From assembly GCA_964348605.1 (NCBI GenBank), contig CAYGDC010000022.1, positions 1 through 6,429 on the forward strand: a DNA stretch of 6,429 bases, read 5' to 3'. Below are positions 1 to 5,675 of this stretch, piece after piece (the first letter of the stretch is position 1; each line of letters begins with the position of its first letter). The notes below the pieces were generated by a model. It ran no database searches. It was not told the origin of the DNA and saw only the letters and a list, made by a program, of their open reading frames with translations. Source of the stretch: JALOAR01 sp964348605 (GTDB taxonomy: Bacteria > Patescibacteriota > Minisyncoccia > UBA6257 > Colwellbacteraceae). A program made the position numbers and the translations under genes.

Positions 1-1
1 A

Positions 2-367
2 TCTTCCCCAGCAAAAAGAAAAATTGCTGTTTTGGGAGGAATGATGGAACTTGGCAAATATTCAGACGAAGCTCATGATAAGCTAGGACGCGAAGCTGTT
101 GAATCAGCCGATTTAATCATAGGTATTGGAGAAAGAGGAAAGCGAATTGTTTCTGCCGTCGCGGAAAACGAAAAAGAAACTATGTGGTTTTCTTCTTCTG
201 TTTTGGCGGCGCCAGAAATAAAAAAACTTGTAAGGCAAGGCGATTTAATACTTGTTAAAGGCTCACAATCCGTAAGAACAGAACATATTGTAAAAACGCT
301 TATGAAAAATCCTAATATGGCGAATTCATTATTAGTTAGGCAATACGGTAATTGGTTAAAGAGGTAG
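2..367 (+). CDS. murF: UDP-N-acetylmuramoyl-tripeptide--D-alanyl-D-alanine ligase, C-terminal part (5' end outside window)
   Basis: The frame is open from the left edge to a TAG stop, giving the last 121 residues of a Mur ligase. A TTG at 32 could be mistaken for a start, but the family motif KIAVLGGMMELG begins before it, so the gene continues upstream of the window. Seen: the Mur ligase C-terminal domain signature, with the ELG..SDEAH segment, an ADLIIGIGERG strand-turn, and GDLILVKGSQSVRTEHIV, which matches the MurF form of the terminal motif. Family knowledge: MurF is cytoplasmic and uses ATP to add D-Ala-D-Ala to the UDP-MurNAc-tripeptide, the last cytoplasmic step of peptidoglycan precursor synthesis; the C-terminal domain closes over the active site. 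The ATP-binding P-loop lies outside the window. The tail after the motif (about 25 residues, ending VRQYGNWLKR) is longer than in E. coli and, as I recall, typical of Patescibacteria. MurF is favoured over MurE or MurC by the EAH and KGS motifs. Confidence 0.87.
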   Translation, partial: SSPAKRKIAVLGGMMELGKYSDEAHDKLGREAVESADLIIGIGERGKRIVSAVAENEKETMWFSSSVLAAPEIKKLVRQGDLILVKGSQSVRTEHIVKTLMKNPNMANSLLVRQYGNWLKR

Positions 368-423
368 GCGTTTCTACCACCAGAATTTTTCTGGGATAAA
401 AGGAGACGAGCTACAGGCTGTGG
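363..423. other. Three consecutive small inverted repeats after murF
   Basis: Three short hairpins follow one another: GGTAG/CTACC (363-367 with 374-378, starting at the murF stop codon), CCAGAA/TTCTGG (380-385 with 389-394, 3-base loop) and CTACA/TGTGG (411-415 with 419-423, one G-T pair). None is followed by a clear T-run on either strand, so a standard intrinsic terminator is not supported. They lie between the convergent murF and the 230-codon gene, where a transcript end is expected. A structured 3' end or a remnant of an older element are both possible. Confidence 0.35.
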
Positions 424-459
424 AATAAAACTTGCTTAGTATTTATATTTGTCTGCAAT

Positions 460-1152
460 TTATATTTTATTTTGGAACTTAGTTAAAATTTCAATTCTAT
501 GCTCAAAATGTGGCATATCTAGGTCAATAAATTTTTGCCCTTTCCCTTTTTTATATAATTGACGAAGATATAGAGATACAGAAAAAATATAAAGTTTTGA
601 AAAATTTGTTTTTATTGGTAAACGAAGAGGCTTTATTGAAAGAATAGATTCTGGACATAGTCCTTTTTTATCCGAAGAAATTGGCATCCAATAAATAAGT
701 AGAGGTTTAATATTTAATATGTCTTTATGTTCGGTAGGAGTCTTCATTTCGAGCAATACCTTTGTAACTTTATTTGGATGCTTTACTTTTTTTGAAAAAA
801 TATTCTCTAATTGAAGACGCCAGTTATATGTAGAGACTTCTTTTATTTCTTCATTACTTGCATTAGATCTTAACTGTCTACCACCTATGGCGGTTGCTGC
901 CCAATTTTTAATTTCACATTGAAATAGCTCTCTATTCTTTTTATCTAATATCCACCTATCTAATCGTTTTTCTTTTCTAAGTCCTTGGGAGACAGATTTT
1001 TCTAAAATTTCTACTTTATGTTTTCTAAAATTTTTATATACTGAAGCATTTAAATCTTCACCAAATATAGCCATAAGAGCATTTGCATCTCCTTTTCGGG
1101 AATTTTTTTTATCATCAAAAAAATCTAATAGTTCTTTAATATTTAATTTCAT
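460..1152 (-). CDS. Uncharacterised protein with a possible PD-(D/E)XK nuclease core
   Basis: I do not recognise this 230-residue protein. Seen: a run RLDRWILD, about 10 residues, then FQCEIKNWAA, giving D65, E80 and K82 in the spacing D-x14-E-x-K. With a possible helix glutamate at E32 (FGEDLN), this fits the PD-(D/E)XK fold shared by many restriction and repair nucleases. The rest is lysine-rich, with no signal peptide or membrane segment, so it is probably cytoplasmic. The ATG at 1152 has no Shine-Dalgarno; the next in-frame Met is residue 27, just before the putative E32 region, so the long start is preferred. Base use differs from its neighbours: two 60-base lines (601-660 and 1021-1080) have 17 and 15 G+C, against 29 in a dnaB line (3601-3660). 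It lies 88 bases downstream of the tRNA-Glu 3' end on the same strand, so it may be co-transcribed with the tRNA or be a later insertion. No methyltransferase accompanies it. The CDS is likely real; the nuclease assignment is inference. Confidence 0.75.
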   Translation of the reverse strand: MKLNIKELLDFFDDKKNSRKGDANALMAIFGEDLNASVYKNFRKHKVEILEKSVSQGLRKEKRLDRWILDKKNRELFQCEIKNWAATAIGGRQLRSNASNEEIKEVSTYNWRLQLENIFSKKVKHPNKVTKVLLEMKTPTEHKDILNIKPLLIYWMPISSDKKGLCPESILSIKPLRLPIKTNFSKLYIFSVSLYLRQLYKKGKGQKFIDLDMPHFEHRIEILTKFQNKI

Positions 1153-1240
1153 TAAATTATTTAATTAGGTTTTTATTAAAAGTTTTAGTGATTTTAGTTT
1201 TCACAAAATTATTCCTTAGGTTTAAAAAATCAATTGTTAG

Positions 1241-1312
1241 TGACCCCAAGGGGAATCGAACCCCTGTTACCAGGATGAGAACCTGGCGTCCTAACCTCTA
1301 GACGATAGGGCC
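1241..1312 (-). tRNA. tRNA-Glu, anticodon CUC
   Basis: Read on the minus strand, a full cloverleaf folds: acceptor GGCCCTA with TGGGGTC (two G-U pairs, at 2-71 and 6-67), D stem GTCT/GGAC, anticodon stem CCAGG/CCTGG with loop TTCTCAT, and T stem AGGGG/CCCCT with loop TTCGATT. The anticodon CTC lies at 1277-1279 and reads GAG, so the tRNA carries glutamate. Length is 72 bases without CCA; the bases after the discriminator are CTA, so CCA must be added by a nucleotidyltransferase. The discriminator is A, whereas E. coli tRNA-Glu has G. No separate promoter is clear; the 59 bases to the divergent membrane-protein gene must hold it, with TATTAA at 1324-1329 as a weak -10 candidate. Confidence 0.96.
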
Positions 1313-1334
1313 TTTCTTAAAACTTAATAGATAA

Positions 1335-1364
1335 TTGCCATTATGTCCATTTATAATTTATTAT
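1335..1364 (+). promoter_or_regulatory. Putative promoter of the small membrane protein gene
   Basis: TTGCCA (1335-1340), an 18-base spacer and TATTAT (1359-1364), ending 7 bases before the ATG at 1372. A start site about 7 bases past the -10 would fall on or next to the AUG, giving a leaderless mRNA. An overlapping TATAAT at 1352-1357 is a better -10 hexamer but has no -35 at normal distance; it would give a leader of about 7 bases. The -35 and -10-to-ATG distances match those of rplU. Confidence 0.5.
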
Positions 1365-1371
1365 AAACCCA

Positions 1372-1698
1372 ATGACTGAAAAAAATCCTTTCGCAATTAA
1401 ACTACCACCTTATGTTATTTACGCTATTTTCTCTCTTATTATTTTAATTATAGCCTTATTTACAATTTTATTTGCCGTTCCAGAGGGATCTTTTTTGATT
1501 ATAGATGGCGAAATAGGCAATAAATACACGCTACTATATTTATTTTTTGTTTTATTAATTATTTCTGATATTAATCTCATCGCTTCCTGGAATTTTTATA
1601 AAAAAGACAGAGTAGTTTCCCATATTTTCGGAGCTATGGCTGTTCTTGTGCCTGTCATTATTTTACTTAAAATCGCAACTATTATTTTAATATATTAA
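1372..1698 (+). CDS. Small three-helix integral membrane protein of unknown function
   Basis: This 108-residue protein is almost entirely hydrophobic. Seen: a short N-terminal tail with K4 and K10, a first membrane helix at about 13-36, an acidic loop at 37-51 (E38, D45, E47), a second helix at about 52-72, a basic loop NFYKKDR at 74-80, and a third helix at about 83-107 with a single buried lysine at K100. By the positive-inside rule the N terminus and the second loop face the cytoplasm and the C terminus faces out. There is no catalytic motif, signal peptidase site or lipobox. The ATG at 1372 has no Shine-Dalgarno and a promoter ends 7 bases before it. The gene stands alone: tRNA-Glu is divergent upstream and rplU has its own promoter downstream. 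Similar three-helix proteins with a central fYkrDR loop are, as I recall, common in Patescibacteria, but none has a function I can name. Confidence 0.78.
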   Translation: MTEKNPFAIKLPPYVIYAIFSLIILIIALFTILFAVPEGSFLIIDGEIGNKYTLLYLFFVLLIISDINLIASWNFYKKDRVVSHIFGAMAVLVPVIILLKIATIILIY

Positions 1699-1793
1699 AT
1701 TACGCCACCTGTTTTATCTGGCTACATTAGATATTGCGTAGCAAATTTATTATCAGCTATCTGTTGTTTGTTATATAGATAGAGTGCGGATAT

Positions 1794-1823
1794 TTGCCAA
1801 ATTAAACTAGTATCTGTTACAAT
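1794..1823 (+). promoter_or_regulatory. Putative rplU promoter with extended -10, predicting a leaderless mRNA
   Basis: TTGCCA (1794-1799), an 18-base spacer and TACAAT (1818-1823), preceded by TGT (1815-1817), which makes an extended -10. The -10 hexamer ends 7 bases before the ATG at 1831, so transcription should begin at about 1830-1831. The -10 includes the first two bases of the upstream ATG at 1822, which therefore should not be in the mRNA. No Shine-Dalgarno is present. Confidence 0.68.
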
Positions 1824-1830
1824 GCACATT

Positions 1831-2139
1831 ATGTTCGCTGTTATAGACACAGGAGGAAAACAATATGTTGTTTCTCCCAACAATAAAATCAAGATAGAAA
1901 AAATAGAAGCCCCAGAAGGAGAAGAGGTTTTATTTGATAAAGTCTTGCTTAAAGAAGTAGATTCTAGTATGGAAATCGGCAATCCCTATATTCAAGGAGG
2001 CCTTGTTAAAGGCAAGATCATCCGTCAAGGCAGAGATAGAAAAAAAATTGTTTTCAAATTCCATTCTAAGAATCGCTATGATAAGAAAAAGACTCACCGC
2101 CAATCGTTTACTGAAGTAGAAATTATTTCCATCTCTTAA
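1831..2139 (+). CDS. rplU: 50S ribosomal protein bL21
   Basis: A 102-residue protein that follows the bL21 family from end to end: MFAVIDTGGKQYVV at the start, EGEEVLFDKVLL in the middle, then KIIRQGRDRKKIVFKF, KNRYDKKKTHRQ and FTEVEI at the end. bL21 binds 23S rRNA in the large subunit. An in-frame ATG at 1822 would add Met-His-Ile, but the family begins at MFAVI and the promoter -10 overlaps that upstream codon, so 1831 is chosen. The usual partner rpmA (bL27) does not follow; instead the gene ends at a strong hairpin terminator facing the convergent recR. rplU is thus probably a single-gene unit. The 133-base gap upstream holds the promoter and a weak CTATCT/AGATAG inverted repeat (1757-1762 with 1777-1782) that lies before the promoter and so is not in the mRNA. 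Confidence 0.95.
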   Translation: MFAVIDTGGKQYVVSPNNKIKIEKIEAPEGEEVLFDKVLLKEVDSSMEIGNPYIQGGLVKGKIIRQGRDRKKIVFKFHSKNRYDKKKTHRQSFTEVEIISIS

Positions 2140-2149
2140 ATAACACACT

Positions 2150-2183
2150 AAAGGCCCCTTAATAATTATGGGGCCTTTTTTTT
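2150..2183 (+). terminator. Intrinsic terminator of rplU, in the convergent gap with recR
   Basis: AAAGGCCCC (2150-2158) pairs with GGGGCCTTT (2170-2178), a 9-bp stem with an 11-base AT-only loop, followed by an unbroken T-run at 2176-2183 on the plus strand. This is a strong terminator for rplU. On the minus strand the same hairpin lies just after the recR stop codon, which overlaps the end of the T-run, but only three T follow, so termination of the cysS-dnaB-recR transcript here would be weaker. Confidence 0.9.
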
Positions 2184-2814
2184 ATTTTCTTCCTTCTATC
2201 GCTTCTTGCAAAGTTTCTGGATCAGCGAATTCTACTTCGCCTCCTATTGGTATGCCTCTTCCTAGTCTTGTAATTTTTATTGCCACTCCACGAAGATATT
2301 CCGCTATTATTTCTGCAGAGATATCACCTGCGGTTGTTGGGCTAAAAGCAATTATAATTTCTGCGAACTTACCTTCGGTCGCAGAAGTCGCTCTGATTTT
2401 AAGCGTGTCCAATTTTATTTTTTGACTATCATCAAGTTTGCCATTTTTCTTAACATCTCCGAGGCATAAATAAACGCCGTTATATTTTTGAATTGACTCA
2501 ATAGAAATTAAATCAGTTTCTTTTTCTATAATAGCTACTATGCCTTGATTTCGTGATTGGTCTCCACAAATTCCGCATAATTCTTGTTGGTTTGTATTAA
2601 TAGAGGAGCGTGAACTTTCTTGATTATTATATGTAGTAAAACAAGCGGAACAAATTTTAAGTCCTTGTATTGTTTGGAGGGCAATAGAAATATTTTCGGC
2701 TGTATTTTTATTATTTGCGAGATAATATGCAAGCCGAATTGCCTGACGAGGACCTATCCCCGGCAGTTTAGCAAACTCGTGGACAAATGGTTTAATTGGA
2801 TCCGGTATTCTCAT
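2182..2814 (-). CDS. recR: Recombination mediator protein RecR (divergent Toprim domain)
   Basis: A 210-residue protein with RecR order: a helix-hairpin-helix region at about 8-32 (LPGIGPRQAIRLAYYL), a zinc finger with C55, C58, C80 and C83 (CSAC and CGIC), a Toprim domain from about residue 91, and the C-terminal signature GRGIPIGGEVEFAD at 186-198. RecR forms a clamp-like ring and with RecO helps load RecA onto SSB-coated DNA at gaps. Odd: the zinc finger loop between the cysteine pairs is longer than usual; the Toprim segment normally reading LSPLDGIGP is replaced by a lysine-rich KKNGKLDDSQKIK stretch; and TVEGEAT is TTAGDIS, so the first acidic residue is Ala162. The family call is firm, but its Toprim surface is unusual. 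The ATG at 2814 overlaps the dnaB 3' end by 23 bases in another frame and has no Shine-Dalgarno, so translation is probably coupled to dnaB. Confidence 0.93.
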   Translation of the reverse strand: MRIPDPIKPFVHEFAKLPGIGPRQAIRLAYYLANNKNTAENISIALQTIQGLKICSACFTTYNNQESSRSSINTNQQELCGICGDQSRNQGIVAIIEKETDLISIESIQKYNGVYLCLGDVKKNGKLDDSQKIKLDTLKIRATSATEGKFAEIIIAFSPTTAGDISAEIIAEYLRGVAIKITRLGRGIPIGGEVEFADPETLQEAIEGRK

Positions 2815-4156
2815 GTATTATGTCCACATTTTCAAAACTCGCAGATTCTTTATCAAAGCGGAGTTGTACGATACCAAGCGGTCCGTTTCTATGTTTTGCT
2901 ATATGTATTTCTGTTAATCCTTCTTCGCTCGGATTATCCATTGATTGCTGATATCTCCATATTGGATGTATAAAAAGCACCACATCAGCATCTTGTTCTA
3001 TTGAGCCAGAATCACGAAGGTCGGATAATTTTGGCACTTTATTATCTCTTTGTTCTACTCCTCGTGAAAGCTGTGAAAGAGCAAGTATAGGAACATTTAA
3101 TTCTTTTGAAACAGCTTTTAATCCACGAGAAATTTCGGTAATTTGCTGAACTGGATTTTCAGAGGATTTTCTTGGTTGAATAAGTTGCAGGTAATCTACG
3201 ACTATAAGTCCTAAGTTTTTTTCTTCTGCTTGCAATCTTCTTGCCATCCTTCTTATTTCTAAAATATTTGGAGAAGGTGCATCATCAATATATATTCTTG
3301 CTTTTGATAGTCGGTCAAAGGCCGCTTGTATCATCTCATAGTCAAGCGCGTCTAATCGTTTTCCGGTGCGTATTTTCCAGAGAGAAACTTTTGATTCTGC
3401 CGCGATAAATCTATCTACAATTTGTTCTCGTGACATTTCAAGTGAAAAAATACCAACTCCAAAATCAGATTTTGTGCCAACATGACGCATAATATCAAGC
3501 GCAAACGATGTTTTTCCAAAAGAGGGTCTTGCGCCAAGTATGACAAGATCTGATTTTTGAAGACCAGAAAGAATATTATCAAGTCCTATAAAGCCAGTAG
3601 GCACGCCACGAGTTACATTTCCTTGGCTAATGCGTTCAATTCTTTCATAGGCAGCAGGCAATTCGTTTTTTACTAAAGCAAAAGTTCTGAGGGCCATTTT
3701 ATTTGTAATGGCAAAAACTTTTTGCTCTATGCTGTCTAAAAGAATATCTAAGTCTTCTGTTTCTGCCATCGCGCTTTCAGTTATTGCGCCAGAAGCGTTT
3801 ATAAGGTCGCGCAGTATTTTTTTCTCTTTAACAATGCTTGCATAGTGTGCGACATGAGCGGCAGAAGGGACAGCGTTTACAAGGTCAGTAAGATAGCCTA
3901 TGTCTCCTGTTTGTTCTGTAAAGCCCACTTTTTTTAATTCTGATGAAAGGGATAAAAGATCTATTGGCGCTTTTTTATCCCATAGCGAAAGCATGGCTTC
4001 GTATATTACGCCGTTCTTTTTATCATAAAAATCGTTCGCCTCTAAAATATCAGCAATATTACCAATTGCGTCTTTATCTATCATTATGGCCCCAAGAACC
4101 GATTGCTCGGCTTCAAGGTCTTGTGGAGGAATTCTTAAATCGTTTTTTCTTATCAT
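2792..4156 (-). CDS. dnaB: Replicative DNA helicase DnaB
   Basis: A 454-residue protein of normal DnaB length. Residues about 7-110 are the N-terminal helical domain (PPQDLEAEQSVLGA), which drives hexamer assembly and primase contact; about 184-450 is the RecA-like motor. Seen: Walker A GARPSFGKTS with K215 and T216, catalytic glutamate E240 in FSLEMS, Walker B LIVVDYLQL with D321, sensor Gln362 in ALSQLSRGVE, and the subunit-interface finger KHRNGP with K421 and R423. It unwinds DNA ahead of the fork as a hexamer on the lagging strand. Small departures: Walker A has Phe213 where Met is usual, and KHRNGP replaces KQRNGP. No intein is present. The start ATG overlaps the cysS TGA as ATGA, and there is no good Shine-Dalgarno, so translation is likely coupled to cysS. 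recR follows with a 23-base overlap. Confidence 0.97.
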   Translation of the reverse strand: MIRKNDLRIPPQDLEAEQSVLGAIMIDKDAIGNIADILEANDFYDKKNGVIYEAMLSLWDKKAPIDLLSLSSELKKVGFTEQTGDIGYLTDLVNAVPSAAHVAHYASIVKEKKILRDLINASGAITESAMAETEDLDILLDSIEQKVFAITNKMALRTFALVKNELPAAYERIERISQGNVTRGVPTGFIGLDNILSGLQKSDLVILGARPSFGKTSFALDIMRHVGTKSDFGVGIFSLEMSREQIVDRFIAAESKVSLWKIRTGKRLDALDYEMIQAAFDRLSKARIYIDDAPSPNILEIRRMARRLQAEEKNLGLIVVDYLQLIQPRKSSENPVQQITEISRGLKAVSKELNVPILALSQLSRGVEQRDNKVPKLSDLRDSGSIEQDADVVLFIHPIWRYQQSMDNPSEEGLTEIHIAKHRNGPLGIVQLRFDKESASFENVDIIHENTGSN

Positions 4157-5583
4157 TTTTTTATAATCTCGTATCCTTTAGGCTTATCGCTTATTTCGTA
4201 TCCTTTATTCTCTATTTTTTTTCTAAGCGTATCGGCTTCAGAATAATTATTATTTTGACGGAAAACTTCTCTTTTGTCAGCCATTTTTATAATTTCTGCA
4301 GGGATTTTTTCAGAGAGCGTGTTTTGAGCCAACGATGATTCATATATTTTAAGCCCTAAAGCACGATCAGCATAATTTATAAGAGATATTTTATTTTTTA
4401 TGGGCAGATTTTTGTTTTTAAGGGCTTTCCATAAAACAGCAAGCACTTTTGGAGTATTTAAATCATCACTTAAAGCACTAAACATTTCTTTTTCTTCTTT
4501 TGTTTTACTTTGATTTACTAGTTTGTCGGATTTTATTTTGGTGTCAGCAACATTCTTTTTATTGAAGATACAAATCTCTTGCAAATTATTTAGGGCTACT
4601 CCTGCTGAATCAAGCGCTTCCCAGGTAAAGTTCATTTTAGAACGATAATGTGTTTGTAAGCACAAATATCTGAAAGCTAGAGGACTATACCCCCTTTTTT
4701 CAAGATCACGAAGTGTGTAAAAATTACCAGCTGACTTAGCCATCTTAGCCTTATTTACAAGAAGATGTTCTCCGTGCATGAAAAAACGCGCAAAAGGCTT
4801 GCCTGTGGCGGCTTCTGATTGAGCTATTTCATTTTCATGATGTGGAAAAACCAAATCTACTCCTCCTGCGTGAATATCTAAAGTATCACCAAGATATTTA
4901 GCAGACATAGCGGAACATTCTATATGCCACCCTGGCCTTCCCGGTCCCCAAGGAGAATCCCAAGAGGGCTCTCCTGGTTTTTTAGCTTTCCATAAAGCAA
5001 AATCTTTAATTTCATTTTTATCGTATTCATCAGTTGTTACGCGAGCTTCTATGCGAGTCGCGTTTTTTTGTTTTATGGCATCTAAGCGTGCTAGTCGTCC
5101 ATATTTTTTAAATTTAGCGATGCTAAAATAAACTGATCCATCATCCGTTACATAAGCAAATCCTTTTTTTATAAGTTTTTGTGTTATGGCAATCATTCCT
5201 GCTATGTGCTCGGTTGCGCGCGGAGTTTTTTCCGGCATTTCAATATTTAATTTAACAAAATCCTCAAAAAAATATTTTTCAAAGGGCAAAGTTATGTCTT
5301 CTAGTTTTTTACATGACTCAATAGAAGCCTTGATAATTTTGTCATCAATATCGGTAATATTCATAACTTGCAGTGTTTTATAGCCCGTAAGCTTAATTGT
5401 TCTACGCAAAATATCTTCAAATATGTATGTTCTGAAATTACCAATATGAGCAAAATTATAAACAGTTGGTCCGCAAGCGTATATTTTAGCGACGCGTCCA
5501 TTTTGTGGCTTAAAAATCTGCTTTTTCCCTGTTAAGGAATTATATAATTTCATTGATAAGTGATGTTTGGACGGAAGACTCAT
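4153..5583 (-). CDS. cysS: Cysteinyl-tRNA synthetase
   Basis: A 476-residue class I synthetase, close to the usual length. Seen: KIYACGPTVYNFAHIGN with the HIGH-type motif H46-N49; zinc ligands C37, C223 (GWHIECSAM), H248 and E252 (FPHHENEIAQSEA); the KMSKS-type loop as KMAKS at 280-284 followed by AGNF; and a C-terminal DALR-type helical region with ALSDDLNTPKVL near 369-381. It charges tRNA-Cys with cysteine in the cytoplasm, with the zinc selecting cysteine over serine. The start at 5583 adds ten residues before MKLYNSL, where many homologues begin; it is chosen because an extended -10 promoter ends 7 bases before it, so the mRNA should begin at this AUG. It is the first gene of the cysS-dnaB-recR operon and its TGA stop shows that UGA is not recoded. 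No T-box leader is possible in such a short 5' end. Confidence 0.97.
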   Translation of the reverse strand: MSLPSKHHLSMKLYNSLTGKKQIFKPQNGRVAKIYACGPTVYNFAHIGNFRTYIFEDILRRTIKLTGYKTLQVMNITDIDDKIIKASIESCKKLEDITLPFEKYFFEDFVKLNIEMPEKTPRATEHIAGMIAITQKLIKKGFAYVTDDGSVYFSIAKFKKYGRLARLDAIKQKNATRIEARVTTDEYDKNEIKDFALWKAKKPGEPSWDSPWGPGRPGWHIECSAMSAKYLGDTLDIHAGGVDLVFPHHENEIAQSEAATGKPFARFFMHGEHLLVNKAKMAKSAGNFYTLRDLEKRGYSPLAFRYLCLQTHYRSKMNFTWEALDSAGVALNNLQEICIFNKKNVADTKIKSDKLVNQSKTKEEKEMFSALSDDLNTPKVLAVLWKALKNKNLPIKNKISLINYADRALGLKIYESSLAQNTLSEKIPAEIIKMADKREVFRQNNNYSEADTLRKKIENKGYEISDKPKGYEIIKK

Positions 5584-5590
5584 ATGATGA

Positions 5591-5621
5591 ATTATAACAC
5601 TTATTAAACAATTCTTGCCAA
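5591..5621 (-). promoter_or_regulatory. Putative promoter of the cysS-dnaB-recR operon (extended -10, leaderless)
   Basis: On the minus strand: TTGGCA (5621-5616), a 19-base spacer and a consensus TATAAT (5596-5591), preceded by TGT (5599-5597), an extended -10. The hexamer ends 7 bases before the cysS ATG at 5583, as in rplU. The slightly long spacer is tolerable with an extended -10. It is divergent from the promoter of the LVIVD-repeat gene in the same 92-base gap. Confidence 0.65.
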
Positions 5622-5660
5622 CAGGAAAATTTTAAGTATTACAAACCAGTATATCTATTG

Positions 5661-5669
5661 TGATATAAT
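5661..5669 (+). promoter_or_regulatory. Putative extended -10 promoter of the LVIVD-repeat gene
   Basis: TGATATAAT on the plus strand gives a consensus TATAAT (5664-5669) with an upstream TG, ending 6 bases before the ATG at 5676. No good -35 is at 16-18 bases; TTACAA at 5639-5644 with a 19-base spacer is the best guess. Transcription should start at or within a base or two of the AUG, so the mRNA would be leaderless. Confidence 0.6.
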
Positions 5670-5675
5670 TTCAAT

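Noticed and set aside
32..34. TTG as a possible start of a small separate gene at the left edge.
   Set aside because: The conserved Mur ligase motif begins upstream of it in the same frame, so this is the interior of murF.
1241..1312. tRNA-Glu 3' end as an attachment site of an integrated element that includes the low-GC gene.
   Set aside because: I see no second copy of the tRNA 3' end around 367-460 and no integrase in the window, so integration at the tRNA is not supported.
1699..1830. An L21-type leader or riboswitch upstream of rplU, including the CTATCT/AGATAG inverted repeat.
   Set aside because: The promoter lies downstream of the inverted repeat and predicts a transcript starting at the AUG, so there is no leader to hold an RNA element.
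2168..2425. An 85-codon plus-strand open frame across the recR 3' end.
   Set aside because: It is antisense to well-conserved recR sequence, and its start lies in the terminator right arm.
3943..4338. A 131-codon plus-strand open frame across the cysS-dnaB junction.
   Set aside because: It is antisense to two clearly identified genes and has no protein family resemblance.
5584..5675. T-box riboswitch for cysS.
   Set aside because: The gap is only 92 bases, has no T-box sequence and the -10 element is 7 bases from the AUG.
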